Positions 18,291-27,436 of a DNA stretch of 64,000 nucleotides are shown here, one piece after another. The notes beneath the pieces are model-generated. The model was not told where the DNA came from. It saw only the letters and a program-made list of their open reading frames with translations, and made no database searches. The stretch lies in assembly GCF_020531905.1 (NCBI RefSeq), contig NZ_JAJAWG010000007.1, positions 110,133-174,132 of the forward strand. Direction: 5' to 3'. How positions within the stretch are numbered: position 1 is the stretch's first letter; each line of letters opens with the position of its first letter. Made by a program: the position numbers and the translations under genes. This DNA is from Deefgea salmonis. Lineage in GTDB: Bacteria; Pseudomonadota; Gammaproteobacteria; Burkholderiales; Chitinibacteraceae.

Positions 18291-18571
18291 TGAAACAAAC
18301 CTTGTAGATATTTGGCGCTAATCTCTTGGGCAATAGCCAAAGGATCATCAATTAAACTGCGCTGACGATAATCATCGTAAGCTTTGCGTTTTTCGCTATC
18401 AGATAGCACTTCGTAAGCCACTTGAATTTCTCGAAAACGCGCCGCCGCATCGGGGGCCGCGTTTCGATCGGGGTGAAATTTAGTCGCATTGCGGCGGTAG
18501 GCCGCTTTAATCAGTTCGATGCTGGCATTGGGCTGAACACCCAGCTGTGCATAATGATCGTGTAAAGACAT
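18287..18571 (-). CDS. small J-domain (DnaJ-like) protein
   Basis: 94 residues, nearly all J-domain: DHYAQLGVQPNASIELIKAA, the HPD tripeptide at 33-35 (KFHPDRN), and YEVLSDSEKRKAYDDYR. The HPD loop stimulates Hsp70 ATPase. There is no G/F linker, zinc centre or client-binding domain, so client choice probably comes from partners, and the three coupled downstream genes are the obvious candidates. No Hsp70 gene is nearby. ATG 18571 is used. About 40 bp upstream ends a structured RNA with its own terminator, which may control the operon. Confidence 0.9.
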   Translation of the reverse strand: MSLHDHYAQLGVQPNASIELIKAAYRRNATKFHPDRNAAPDAAARFREIQVAYEVLSDSEKRKAYDDYRQRSLIDDPLAIAQEISAKYLQGLFQ

Positions 18572-18612
18572 CAAGTAACCTCAATTTGTAGAGGGTGATC
18601 TTGTGAGCCAGC

Positions 18613-18740
18613 AAACAAAAAGCCCACTTCTTGCGAAGCGGACTTTGAAATTGATCACTGGGAGCGCCAAATTTGCTGAAGTGCTTAGCAAATCAAGGTG
18701 CTATCGGGCTAAACCCAGCTCAAAATAATAGCAACAAGTG
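18613..18740 (-). ncRNA. candidate structured small RNA or attenuator leader
   Basis: No protein frame. On the minus strand an extended -10 (TGCTATAAT) would start transcription near 18740. The transcript can fold a GCTGGGTTTAGCCCGATAGC hairpin (18700-18719), then a long hairpin AGCACC...ATTTGCT / AGCAAAT...GGCGCT (18663-18702), then a 12-bp stem with a GCAA tetraloop (18619-18646) followed by TTTTTGTTT. Either a free sRNA of about 125 nt or the leader of the J-domain operon, whose ATG is 48 bp beyond the stem. No known RNA family recognised. Confidence 0.6.
18619..18646 (-). terminator. terminator of the candidate RNA
   Basis: Minus strand AAAGTCCGCTTC-GCAA-GAAGTGGGCTTT, all 12 positions pair (three as G-U), followed by a T-rich tract. 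Confidence 0.85.
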
Positions 18741-18746
18741 GGCGCG

Positions 18747-18752
18747 ATTATA
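18747..18752 (-). promoter_or_regulatory. extended -10 promoter of the candidate RNA
   Basis: TGCTATAAT on the minus strand: consensus TATAAT with the TGn extension. No good -35 at 16-18 bp (GCAATA region), which is common for extended -10 promoters. Confidence 0.6.
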
Positions 18753-18802
18753 GCAGATTTTGACTGGCCTTATTGCCTTGCAAGCAAGGCGTGCTCGATT
18801 CG

Positions 18803-19582
18803 CTACTCAGGTTGCCAATCTTGATAAGGCTTATGGACTTTAACGTAGGCTTTTTCGAGTGCGCCGCTATCTCTTGCCGCTTTAATGGCTTTACTAATGG
18901 CGTCATTGACGAAGTCGCCACGCTCATTGCAAGAAAAAAACAATACATCGGGGTAGTCTTCAAAGTGGGCGCGGTGGATTTGGTGCAGCTTTAATTTTTT
19001 GATCAGATAGTCGCTTTCTTCTTGCGCCCACAGCACGCCTGCAATGCGACCGGCATTGAGTTTTTTGAGCGACTGCTCCAAATTTACTACGCTGCGCGTT
19101 GGAAACCCCCAGTCGGCTGGTGGCGCTTCAATAAGTAGTTTGGTGTCGTTATTGGCTTGGGTCACTTGCTCTTTGGGGATGATTTGTTTTTTGTTGGTGT
19201 ACAGCACGAAGGTGACTTTACCGAGCATTTCTTTGGAATATTGATACGGCGCGGCATTTTTTGCACCATCTTTGATCTTCATCGTAGGAAAGCGAAAATC
19301 CGCATTTTTGTTATTGATGTCGAGGTACACTCGTTTGACCGGTTCAAGGCTGAAGTCGATTTTGCCGGCGGGATAAAACTGATTGATGACGGCGATGAGC
19401 TCAGGAAATGGCCCTGTCTTACTGTTTTCTAAAATGCCCGGCAATTCAATGGCCACACCATGAAAATTGGGGTCATTGACGGGAAACGTGTAATTGGGCG
19501 TTTTGATGCCATTGCAATCATTGGCATAGCTTGTGGCTAAGCAAGCAAGACCAAACAAAGAAAATAATATTTTTGGATACAT
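18803..19582 (-). CDS. periplasmic solute-binding protein, family 3-like
   Basis: 259 residues with a clear signal peptide (about 1-20, FSLFGLACLATSYA). The body resembles the amino-acid/polar-solute binding fold (SBP family 3): LNAGRIAGVLWAQEESDYLI and the C-terminal ISKAIKAARDSGALEKAY. There are no ABC permease genes nearby, so it may be one of the orphan binding-protein-like proteins common in Neisseriales and Pseudomonas. Ligand unknown. It ends 60 bp from the candidate RNA promoter on the same strand. Confidence 0.75.
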   Translation of the reverse strand: MYPKILFSLFGLACLATSYANDCNGIKTPNYTFPVNDPNFHGVAIELPGILENSKTGPFPELIAVINQFYPAGKIDFSLEPVKRVYLDINNKNADFRFPTMKIKDGAKNAAPYQYSKEMLGKVTFVLYTNKKQIIPKEQVTQANNDTKLLIEAPPADWGFPTRSVVNLEQSLKKLNAGRIAGVLWAQEESDYLIKKLKLHQIHRAHFEDYPDVLFFSCNERGDFVNDAISKAIKAARDSGALEKAYVKVHKPYQDWQPE

Positions 19583-19770
19583 GATTATTTCGCCTCTACA
19601 CGATATGCCTTTGCCGGACTCAGTTAAGCATACAAGACGAGAAATGAAATAGACAGTTTTTGATCAGCTTGGCGGCGTTTTTCAAAGGGCGCTTCAACTG
19701 AGGTGGTTGGTCTTGCTGCTCGGTGATGTGTGATATAAAAAAACTAACGAGTCGATGTAAATATTTCATT

Positions 19771-19798
19771 TTAACTATCGATCAATTGTGGCTAGAAT
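19771..19798 (+). promoter_or_regulatory. probable ahpC promoter
   Basis: TTAACT, 16 bp, TAGAAT, followed by about 45 bp to the ahpC ATG. An OxyR site would be expected next to it but no convincing four-part OxyR motif was seen. Confidence 0.4.
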
Positions 19799-19843
19799 GG
19801 CTTCTGTCAATTACACACAACGCTGTTCACAAGGAGCTACACC

Positions 19844-20407
19844 ATGGCCATTATCAATACCGTTATCAAACCTTTCAAAGCAACTGCTTACCACGAAGGC
19901 AAATTTGTTCCTGTTAGCGATGAAACGCTAAAAGGTAAGTGGTCGATTGTTTTCTTTTACCCAGCTGACTTTACTTTTGTTTGCCCAACTGAGTTAGGCG
20001 ACTTGGCGGATGTCTACCCAGAATTCCAAAAAATGGGCGTTGAAGTGTACTCAGTATCGACCGATACCCACTTCACTCACAAAGCTTGGCACGATGCGTC
20101 TGACACCATCAAAAAAATCAACTACCCAATGATCGGTGATCCAACTGGTGCGATTACTCGCAACTTTGATGTGATGATCGAAGAAGAAGGCTTGGCATTG
20201 CGCGGCACGTTCGTGATCAACCCAGAAGGCGAGATCAAAGTGGCTGAAATTCATGACTTGGGTATTGGCCGTGACGCCAAAGAATTGCTCCGCAAAGTAC
20301 AAGCAGCACAATACATTGCGAGCCATCCAGGTGAAGTTTGCCCAGCAAAATGGACGCCAGGCGAAGACACTTTGAAGCCGTCTTTGGATTTGGTTGGCAA
20401 GATCTAA
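19844..20407 (+). CDS. ahpC: alkyl hydroperoxide reductase, peroxiredoxin subunit
   Basis: Typical 2-Cys peroxiredoxin of 187 residues that reduces H2O2, organic peroxides and peroxynitrite. Peroxidatic C47 in [10 protein letters not shown], resolving C166 in GEVCPAKW. Full length and canonical. AAGGAG lies upstream of ATG. The reductase ahpF follows 140 bp later on the same strand, making the complete NADH-dependent system. Confidence 0.97.
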   Translation: MAIINTVIKPFKATAYHEGKFVPVSDETLKGKWSIVFFYPADFTFVCPTELGDLADVYPEFQKMGVEVYSVSTDTHFTHKAWHDASDTIKKINYPMIGDPTGAITRNFDVMIEEEGLALRGTFVINPEGEIKVAEIHDLGIGRDAKELLRKVQAAQYIASHPGEVCPAKWTPGEDTLKPSLDLVGKI

Positions 20408-20547
20408 TTCCTGCGCTGTAAACCTCCTGCTTTAGCGATCTAAGTAATCAGTATTTAGATCAGTCTGTTAATCCGTGCCGCCGCTGGCGGCATGGATTTC
20501 AGTGATCAAGTTTCCCTTGATCAGTGAAATTCAACCGGAGAATCCCC

Positions 20548-22095
20548 ATGCTCGATGCCCAAATTAGTGCCCAATTGCAGGGCTACCTCGAAAAACTACA
20601 ATATCCGATCGAATTGATTGCTTCATTAGATCAAACTGCCGCCGCCAATGAAATGGGCACTTTATTGCAAGAAATCGCCGCTTTAAATTCTAAAGTCACG
20701 GTGCGTATGGATGGCGTTGCTGCCTTGCGCCCATCGTTTGCTATTGCTCGTCTTGGCGATGCACCGCGCGTGCATTTTGCCGGTATTCCATTGGGTCATG
20801 AATTTACGTCTTTGGTCTTGGCTTTATTGCAAGTGGGCGGCCATCCACCACGGGTCGATGATGCGACGATTGCTACGATTAAATCATTGCCAGGCCCATT
20901 GAATTTTGTGTCGTTTATTTCTTTGTCTTGCCACAACTGCCCTGATGTCGTGCAAGCATTGAATTTATTGGCGGTGCTCAATCCAGCGATTACCCACACC
21001 ATGGTCGATGGTGCTTTGTATCAAGATTATGTTGCTGAGCAGCGCGTGATGGCGGTACCAACCGTGTTGCTCAACGAGCAGCCTTTTGGTCAAGGTCGGA
21101 TGACGATTGAAGAAGTCGTGGCCAAACTCGATACCCGCAGCGGTGAGCGTGCCGCGCAAGACATTAACGCCAAAGCAGCGTTTGATGTGTTGGTCGTCGG
21201 TGGTGGCCCAGCTGGCGCCTCGGCTGCGGTATATGCCGCCCGTAAAGGGATTCGTACTGGCGTGGTTGCTGAGCGTTTTGGCGGCCAAGTGCTCGATACC
21301 ATGGGCATTGAGAATTTTATTTCGGTTAAAGCCACCGAAGGCCCAAAATTGGCCAGCGCCTTAGAAAATCATGTCCGCGAATACGATGTGGATATTATGA
21401 ATTTGCAACGCGCTAGCAAATTAACTCCGGGCGATTTGATTGAGATTGAATTGGCCAACGGCGCAAAGCTGCAAAGTCGCAGCGTGATTTTGTCGACCGG
21501 TGCGCGCTGGCGTGAAATGAATGTGCCGGGCGAGCAAGAATACCGTGGTCGTGGCGTGGCGTACTGCCCGCATTGCGATGGTCCATTGTTTAAAGGCAAG
21601 CGCGTGGCGGTGATTGGTGGCGGCAATTCCGGCGTCGAAGCGGCGATTGATTTGGCGGGGATTGTGAGTCATGTGACCTTGCTTGAGTTTGGCGAACAAA
21701 TGCGCGCTGATGCGGTATTGCAAAGCAAATTGCGCAGCCTGCCGAATGTAACGATCTTGACGCAAGCGCAAACCACGGCCGTGATCGGCAATGGCGAAAA
21801 AGTAACGGCGCTCAACTACACCGATCGTGCTTCTGGTGAAGCGCGCAGCATTGAGCTAGAAGGCATCTTTGTGCAGATTGGTTTGTTGCCTAATACCGAT
21901 TGGTTAAAAGGCGTGGTCGATTTAAGCCCTAGTGGCGAAATCATCGTCGATGCTCGTGGCCAGACTTCGGTGCCGGGCGTATTTGCTGCCGGTGACGTGA
22001 CCACCGTGCCGTTTAAACAAATCATTATCGCCATGGGCGAAGGCGCCAAAGCCTCGTTATCAGCGTTTGATCACCTGATTCGCAGCGGGCATTAA
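20548..22095 (+). CDS. ahpF: alkyl hydroperoxide reductase subunit F
   Basis: FAD/NADH disulfide reductase of 515 residues that recharges AhpC. N-terminal double thioredoxin-like domain with CxxC C128/C131 (SCHNCPD), FAD motif [23 protein letters not shown] motif [17 protein letters not shown], redox pair in YCPHCDGPL, and C-terminal [16 protein letters not shown] 20548 has CCGGAG upstream. A strong terminator follows. Confidence 0.97.
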   Translation: MLDAQISAQLQGYLEKLQYPIELIASLDQTAAANEMGTLLQEIAALNSKVTVRMDGVAALRPSFAIARLGDAPRVHFAGIPLGHEFTSLVLALLQVGGHPPRVDDATIATIKSLPGPLNFVSFISLSCHNCPDVVQALNLLAVLNPAITHTMVDGALYQDYVAEQRVMAVPTVLLNEQPFGQGRMTIEEVVAKLDTRSGERAAQDINAKAAFDVLVVGGGPAGASAAVYAARKGIRTGVVAERFGGQVLDTMGIENFISVKATEGPKLASALENHVREYDVDIMNLQRASKLTPGDLIEIELANGAKLQSRSVILSTGARWREMNVPGEQEYRGRGVAYCPHCDGPLFKGKRVAVIGGGNSGVEAAIDLAGIVSHVTLLEFGEQMRADAVLQSKLRSLPNVTILTQAQTTAVIGNGEKVTALNYTDRASGEARSIELEGIFVQIGLLPNTDWLKGVVDLSPSGEIIVDARGQTSVPGVFAAGDVTTVPFKQIIIAMGEGAKASLSAFDHLIRSGH

Positions 22096-22114
22096 TCGCG
22101 AGATTAAAATGACG

Positions 22115-22146
22115 TAAAAAACGAGGCCAAGCGCCTCGTTTTTTTA
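22115..22146 (+). terminator. terminator after ahpF
   Basis: ACGAGGC-CAAGC-GCCTCGT flanked by A and T runs. Confidence 0.9.
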
Positions 22147-22252
22147 TGCGGATTAAAATCAGCGCAAGAGCAACTGCTTGTCGCGTGATCTCGGCCTATC
22201 GTAAGGCAGGCGCATGGCTACATAGCGTGCATGCTATATGCGTGTTTTTATG

Positions 22253-22300
22253 GGGTATGTGTTTGCATTGCTTTATTTTAAAGGCTTAGATAGCAATACC
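22253..22300. repeat. GGGTAT...ATACC palindrome
   Basis: GGGTATGTGTTTGCATTGC with GCTTAGATAGCAATACC, imperfect pairing, between ahpF and the tRNA gene. Member of the palindrome family. Confidence 0.5.
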
Positions 22301-22325
22301 TAGCTGGTCAATATCGAGCAGACAA

Positions 22326-22362
22326 CAAAAAACCCCGTAATCCTAAGATTGACGGGGCTTTT
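22326..22362 (-). terminator. terminator of tRNA-Met
   Basis: Minus strand GCCCCGTCAATC-TTAG-GATTACGGGG then TTTTTT. Confidence 0.85.
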
Positions 22363-22393
22363 GAATTCTCTGTGCTAGCCAGAGAATGATAAC

Positions 22394-22470
22394 TGGTGGC
22401 TATGGCGGGACTCGAACCTGCGACCCCAGCATTATGAGTGCTGTGCTCTAACCAACTGAGCTACATAGCC
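22394..22470 (-). tRNA. tRNA-Met(CAT), elongator type
   Basis: 77 nt including encoded CCA. Acceptor GGCTATG/CATAGCC, D-arm AGCTCAGTTGGTTAGAGC, anticodon loop CTCATAA (anticodon CAT), T-arm GCAGGTTCGAGTCCCGC. The sequence resembles the elongator tRNA-Met; initiator features (unpaired first base, three G-C pairs in the anticodon stem) are absent. The Ile-type lysidine tRNA also has CAT but a different body. Confidence 0.93.
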
Positions 22471-22550
22471 AAGAGAGGGCGCTATTATCACCGATGAATT
22501 TAATCTTGGCAAGCCCTTTTTTATAAATAATCAGATAAAACGCAAAATAT

Positions 22551-23864
22551 TTATAAAACCATCACCGCAACCCAACCAAATGCCATTAATGGCAGGTTGA
22601 AGTGCAAGAAAGTCGGTACCGAAGTATCCCAAATATGATTGTGCTGACCATCGACATTTAAACCAGCGGTTGGGCCCAGTGTTGAATCAGACGCTGGCGA
22701 TCCAGCGTCACCCAATGCACCCGCCGTGCCGACCAAGCAAACAATCGCTTCAGGGCTAAAGCCGAGCTGCATCGCCAGCGGTACGTAGATGGTAGCGAGG
22801 ATAGGGACTGTTGAGAATGAAGAGCCAATGCCCAAGGTCACCACTAAACCAACCAGCAACATCAAAAACGCCGCCAGTGCTTTGCTATTGCCGATCAGAT
22901 CGGCCGATTGCGTGACCAAGCTGCCTACGTCGCCCGTGGCTTTGAGCACTTCGGCCATGCCCGAGGCGGCAATCATAATCAGGCCAATGCCGGCCATCAT
23001 TTTCATGCCTTCGCTAAAGACACTATCGGCTTGTCGCCAAGGCACTGCGCCACCGAGTACACAGACGGTAAAGCCTGCTAGCGCCCCGAGCAGCATCGAA
23101 TCAACGCACAGTTGCACGATAAAGGTCGTGACCATCGCCAGTGCCGCCACGCTCAATGAGCGACGTGTATAGCGACTGTCTTCGCGCTCAACCGCTTTGA
23201 GCACGTCCATATTGTATTGGCGCGGTTTACGGTAAGTGACAAACACGGCGGTGAGTAAACCAAACACCATCCCCAATGCCGGCAGCGCCATCGCGTGCAT
23301 CACATTCACTTGGCTGACATCTAAGCCCGATTTGGTAATGCTGCCCAATAAAATTTGCGTTAAGAAAATCTCACCAAAGCCAACTGGGAACAACATATAC
23401 GGCGTAATCAAACCAAACGTCATCACACACGCCAATAAACGGCGGTCGACTTTAAATTGTGCCAGCGTAAAGAGCAGCGGCGGAATCACCAAAGGAATAA
23501 ACGCGATATGAATCGGCAAAATATTTTGCGACGAAATCGCCAGCGCCAAAACGGCCAACACAATGCCCCATTTAACCCGCTGGGTATTGCTGCTTTTGGC
23601 ACTTAATTTGGCCAAGCCATCGGCCATCGCGTGCGGTAAACCCGATTCGGCCAGCGCCAAGGCAAAAGCGCCCAGCAGCGCGTAAGACAGCGCAATCCCT
23701 GCACCACCACCGAGGCCGCCATTGAATGCGGCGATGGTTTTACTTAGCTCTAAACCGCCGACCAAACCGCCGACCACAGCACTAATGAGGATACTGACCA
23801 CCACATGAATGCGGCTCAAAGAGAGCGCGAGCATCAGTGTTACTGCAATTAAAACGGCATTCAT
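22551..23864 (-). CDS. Na+/H+ antiporter family (NhaC/YuiF-like) membrane protein
   Basis: 437 residues, about 11-12 hydrophobic helices. The segments ISSQNILPIHIAFIPLVIPP, FGEIFLTQILLG and the C-terminal GDAGSPASDSTLGPTAGLN are typical of the YuiF/NhaC-like group (ion transporter superfamily), several of which were later tied to amino-acid uptake. ATG 23864 is preferred to an in-frame TTG at 23882. It stands alone; lysP is divergent 200 bp away. Substrate (Na+/H+ or an amino acid) undecided. Confidence 0.82.
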   Translation of the reverse strand: MNAVLIAVTLMLALSLSRIHVVVSILISAVVGGLVGGLELSKTIAAFNGGLGGGAGIALSYALLGAFALALAESGLPHAMADGLAKLSAKSSNTQRVKWGIVLAVLALAISSQNILPIHIAFIPLVIPPLLFTLAQFKVDRRLLACVMTFGLITPYMLFPVGFGEIFLTQILLGSITKSGLDVSQVNVMHAMALPALGMVFGLLTAVFVTYRKPRQYNMDVLKAVEREDSRYTRRSLSVAALAMVTTFIVQLCVDSMLLGALAGFTVCVLGGAVPWRQADSVFSEGMKMMAGIGLIMIAASGMAEVLKATGDVGSLVTQSADLIGNSKALAAFLMLLVGLVVTLGIGSSFSTVPILATIYVPLAMQLGFSPEAIVCLVGTAGALGDAGSPASDSTLGPTAGLNVDGQHNHIWDTSVPTFLHFNLPLMAFGWVAVMVL

Positions 23865-24064
23865 AAGTAAAAACTTGGTCAAAAAGATGCCACTTTACCT
23901 GTAGAAGGGGGGATTTGTTTAGAGATAAATCATCAATTGATGTTTCGCTTGATTGCGTATATGGGATTTTATGGGTATTAGGAATCGATCTGAGCTGATA
24001 CCATCTTGTCCCCTTGGGGGTGAAGATTGGTTTTGCTCCCCGTTTTATGTTCAAAGGATTTAGC

Positions 24065-25528
24065 ATGATCGCAGAGGAAGCCCAGACGGCACCCCACCTC
24101 AAACGCAATTTGCGTGTACGTCATCTTTCCATGATTGCCATTGGTGGCTCGATTGGGACCGGTTTATTTGTGGCCTCGGGCGCGACGGTGGCCCAAGCGG
24201 GCGCTGGTGGCGCTTTGGCTGCTTACGCCGTGATCGGTTTGATGGTGTATTTCTTAATGACCAGCTTGGCCGAAATGGCCGCGTACATGCCGGTTTCAGG
24301 CTCGTTCTCGACTTACGGGGCTAAATTTGTTGAGCCCGGTTTTGGCTTTGCCCTCGGTTGGAACTACTGGTACAACTGGGCAGTGACCATTGCCGTTGAA
24401 TTGGCTGCGGCCAGCATGGTGATGAAGTTTTGGTTTCCAGACAGCTCGGGCATGCTGTGGAGCGCCTTGTTCCTTGCGATTATGTTTTCACTCAACTACC
24501 TCTCGGTGAAAGGCTTTGGTGAAGCTGAATTTTGGTTCTCGCTGATTAAAGTTGTGACCGTGGTGATCTTTATCATCACCGGTGTGTTGATGATTTTTGG
24601 CATCTTAAATGGCACGCACAGCGTTGGTTTTGAAAACTTCACCATGGGCGATGGTCCTTTTGTCGGTGGCTTCCCCGCCATGCTCGGGGTGGCGATGATT
24701 GCCGGGTTCTCATTCCAAGGCACTGAATTAGTCGGTATTGCCGCTGGCGAATCCGAAAACCCGCAAAAAAACATTCCGCGTGCGATCAAGCAAGTGTTTT
24801 GGCGCATCTTGCTGTTTTATGTATTGGCGATTTTCGTCATCGGCATGTTGATTCCCTACACTGACCCTAATTTGCTTAAAAGCGATTTGGCCAATGTTGG
24901 CGTTAGTCCGTTTACCTTGGTGTTTCAAAATGCCGGCATTGCCTTTGCCGCGAGCGTGATGAACGCGGTGATTTTAACGGCGATTTTATCGGCCGGTAAC
25001 TCTGGCATGTATGCTTCAAGCCGCATGTTGTATTCATTGGCTACAGAAGGCAAAGCGCCAAAAATGTTCGCCAAATTGTCAAATAATGGCGTGCCGCGTA
25101 ATGCTTTATACGCGACGACTTTGGTGGCCATGCTATGCTTTTTTGCCTCGGTCTTTGGTGAAAAAACCGTGTATTTATGGCTATTGAGCACCTCCGGGAT
25201 GACCGGCTTTATTGCTTGGCTCGGGATTGCGATTTGCCATTATCGCTTTCGTAAAGCCTATATCTTGCAAGGCCGTGACTTAAGTGATTTACCATATCGC
25301 TCAAAGTTTTATCCCTTTGGCCCGATGTTTGCCTTTGCCTTGTGCATGATTATTATGCTCGGCCAGAACTACCAAGCCTTTATGGCCGGAACTATTGATT
25401 GGGGCAGTGTGGTTGCTACTTATATCGGTATTCCACTGTTTTTGTTGATTTGGCTTAGCTATCGCTACAAAAACAAAACGCAATTTATCACGTATGAAAA
25501 AATGGATTTAGACAGCCAGCGCGATTAA
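24065..25528 (+). CDS. lysP: lysine-specific permease
   Basis: APC-superfamily proton symporter, 487 residues, 12 helices. The match to E. coli LysP is long: HLSMIAIGGSIGTGLFVASG, FGFALGWNYWYNWAVTIAV, FSFQGTELVGIAAGESENP, NIPRAIKQVFWRILLFY, LSAGNSGMYASSRMLY. It imports lysine. ATG 24065 with AAAGGA upstream; the 17 extra upstream residues are not family-like. A small GGTATTAG/CTGATACC hairpin lies at 23974-24002 in the leader. No lysine-riboswitch core was found. Terminator follows. Confidence 0.93.
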   Translation: MIAEEAQTAPHLKRNLRVRHLSMIAIGGSIGTGLFVASGATVAQAGAGGALAAYAVIGLMVYFLMTSLAEMAAYMPVSGSFSTYGAKFVEPGFGFALGWNYWYNWAVTIAVELAAASMVMKFWFPDSSGMLWSALFLAIMFSLNYLSVKGFGEAEFWFSLIKVVTVVIFIITGVLMIFGILNGTHSVGFENFTMGDGPFVGGFPAMLGVAMIAGFSFQGTELVGIAAGESENPQKNIPRAIKQVFWRILLFYVLAIFVIGMLIPYTDPNLLKSDLANVGVSPFTLVFQNAGIAFAASVMNAVILTAILSAGNSGMYASSRMLYSLATEGKAPKMFAKLSNNGVPRNALYATTLVAMLCFFASVFGEKTVYLWLLSTSGMTGFIAWLGIAICHYRFRKAYILQGRDLSDLPYRSKFYPFGPMFAFALCMIIMLGQNYQAFMAGTIDWGSVVATYIGIPLFLLIWLSYRYKNKTQFITYEKMDLDSQRD

Positions 25529-25547
25529 TTTCGCTAGCAAATGCAGA

Positions 25548-25577
25548 AATAGCCCCGCAGGTCGGGGCTATTTTTTT
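25548..25577 (+). terminator. terminator after lysP
   Basis: AATAGCCCCG-CAGGT-CGGGGCTATT plus T run. Confidence 0.9.
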
Positions 25578-25898
25578 GGGCAGAAAAAATCAAGGCGCAA
25601 TATCTAAATCATATGGGTATTGCTTGTAACGGTTGTGGCTCGTGGTCTGCAATCAAATACATTCATGTGTAGGGTGTATTCGACGCGCAGCGGCAATACG
25701 CCAATGCTGTTGTGACGTAATGTCTTTGGCGATGACGCCTTACTGAAGAGTGTGAGGTTGCGCTGTGTTAAACGTACATCGCTTCACGAAACACCGCGGC
25801 GAGTTATTAGCATCGTGGATTTGAAAACCTCATATTGAAAGACTGATGCCATTTTATGAGATAATAGTCCATCCTGTTATCTTACGCAGTTAATGCTG
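25578..25898. other. gene-free gap with two repeat fragments
   Basis: No credible gene. It holds a half-copy of the GGGTATTG palindrome family at 25615 and, at 25673-25702, a GGTGTATT...GCGCAGCGG...CAATACGCC imperfect palindrome of the kind common in proteobacterial intergenic DNA. The right end becomes AT-rich as the peptide cluster begins. Confidence 0.6.
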
Positions 25899-26510
25899 TT
25901 ACTTTGATGGCGATGTCAAGTAGGCTTCTTGTATTGTTGCGATACTTGTAATAATCAGAGCGATAAGGAAAATTATAAAACCGTTTCGTATGCATTGATA
26001 TGCAATTTCATTATTGACCTGTTTTATTAGGTTGATATTTTCTTGCCCTATGAGGGCTTTTATTATTTCTATTCGTTCATTTTTTGATTTCCTATACTCA
26101 AAAATACTACCATAGCCATATGTAGGCATTAATTTGAATGCCATTAAAGAGACTATTCCTCCAATTAGCATGTATATAGGTGATAGGCTTAGTAGAGCAA
26201 TGATAAATGGCTTGATTTCACTGTTTGGCAATGATCTTGTGGTTGTGTTAGCTATCACGCCTATGGCAGTTAAGCATAAACTTAACCCTAAATTAAATTT
26301 AGATGTTTTGTCATCAATTGTTTTTGACCTTGTGTGTTCTTCTTTTAATCTTTCGGTTAGTATTTTATTGTCTAATTCGTAATAAAATAGATTTTTCTCA
26401 CTCATGAAATCTTCCGCATCTACTTTTTTTCTTTGTTCAAAACCAAGTAAATGTACGAATGGGAATGAAATAAAAAATAAGTTTCTTGATGTTGTTATTA
26501 TTTTTTTCAT
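25899..26510 (-). CDS. small membrane protein of the ATP-grasp peptide cluster
   Basis: 203 residues, not recognised. A Lys/Glu-rich helical stretch (about 45-70, LTERLKEEHTRSKTIDDK) precedes hydrophobic helices at about 72-88, 102-125 and 176-194, with YQCIRNGF before the last; residues 9-23 are also hydrophobic. The start overlaps the ligase stop by 4 nt, with GGAGG six bases upstream. An inner start (M36 at 26405, GGAAG upstream) would remove the first hydrophobic stretch. It could be an immunity, export or effector protein; the 2-3 helix plus coiled-coil form recalls SLATT-type defence proteins, but no motif proves this. Very AT-rich, unlike the flanks. Confidence 0.75.
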   Translation of the reverse strand: MKKIITTSRNLFFISFPFVHLLGFEQRKKVDAEDFMSEKNLFYYELDNKILTERLKEEHTRSKTIDDKTSKFNLGLSLCLTAIGVIANTTTRSLPNSEIKPFIIALLSLSPIYMLIGGIVSLMAFKLMPTYGYGSIFEYRKSKNERIEIIKALIGQENINLIKQVNNEIAYQCIRNGFIIFLIALIITSIATIQEAYLTSPSK

Positions 26511-27436
26511 GATAGCGCCTCCGCAATGCAGAGCTCTATTTTTCTATCTTCGTTTGAGAGCCAACCCCATTCACCTGTAGGGTTTATTTCTATGAAGTAA
26601 TAATCTCCATTGCTCTCGATTAAGTCAATTGCGCCAAAATTAAGCCCTAGTGCCACCATTAATTTATAGCATTTTGATTTTATTTTTTTTGGTAGTTCGA
26701 TGTTGGTGTACTCTAATTCATCTTTTTTTAATAATCTCCAGTCGTCATCAATACCATATCCATTGGATGTTATTTTTACTGAAAAAATATGCTTTTTGAT
26801 TATTGTTACTCTAATATCAGTCTTGTTTGTTATATAGTTTTGGACTATTAAAGGTGCAGATCCAATTGTTTCATAAGTTAAATCGGATTTTTTAACGCTT
26901 GAAGTATATGTGAATAGACAGTCATCACCATCCCTGAGTAATACAGTATCTAAAGATTTTACTATTATCTTTTCTTGGAATGACTTGGCCTCATTAAAAC
27001 TATTGCTGATTTGTGTTTTTGGTATTTTAAATCCAATTTTTGATGCGATCATAAGTTGATATGGTTTGGATTCTGAAGAGTAGGTGTTTGCAGGCCAGTT
27101 CATCCAAAATGCATCATCAAAAATCATAAGACCTCGTAAAAATGCAGTCCATTGAGATTTAGATAGTTGATCTTCTAAGCTCAAAGATTTTTCTGGTGTA
27201 TTCCTTAAAAATATGGGCTGCCTAAACCAAATTGATTTTATTTTTTTGATTTTCCTGTTAATCCCATTTCCAGTGATTGATATTGTTTTTTTTTCTGGAT
27301 CAATGCTTATTTGATGCTTGTGAATATTTTCTTTGTTTAGTCTTATGTAATCAACTTTTGATTTTTCTAATTCTTGAATAACCAAATCAATAGAGAAGTC
27401 ATATATGCTTGAAATAATTAAACATGATTTTTTCAT
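26507..27436 (-). CDS. ATP-grasp peptide ligase, MvdD/graspetide-synthetase type
   Basis: 309 residues. The N-terminal region (about 1-95) follows the pre-ATP-grasp pattern of MvdC/MvdD enzymes: LIISSIYDFSIDLVIQEL, DYIRLNKE, then SIWFRQP. The middle has MNWPANTYSSESKPYQL and IASKIGFKIPKTQISNS, where family members bind precursor and nucleotide; the C-terminal GAIDLIESNGDYYFIEINP and GEWGWL provide Mg-ATP ligands. Such enzymes close side-chain ester or amide rings in ribosomal peptides. The gene overlaps a 67-residue ORF upstream by 4 nt, the expected place for a precursor. Its AAGGAGA is only one base from ATG; GAGAGG lies further up. Confidence 0.85.
   Translation of the reverse strand: MKKSCLIISSIYDFSIDLVIQELEKSKVDYIRLNKENIHKHQISIDPEKKTISITGNGINRKIKKIKSIWFRQPIFLRNTPEKSLSLEDQLSKSQWTAFLRGLMIFDDAFWMNWPANTYSSESKPYQLMIASKIGFKIPKTQISNSFNEAKSFQEKIIVKSLDTVLLRDGDDCLFTYTSSVKKSDLTYETIGSAPLIVQNYITNKTDIRVTIIKKHIFSVKITSNGYGIDDDWRLLKKDELEYTNIELPKKIKSKCYKLMVALGLNFGAIDLIESNGDYYFIEINPTGEWGWLSNEDRKIELCIAEALS

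Noticed and set aside
23883..24064. Lysine riboswitch before lysP
   Set aside because: The region is too short and lacks the five-helix core; only a small GGTATTAG hairpin is present.
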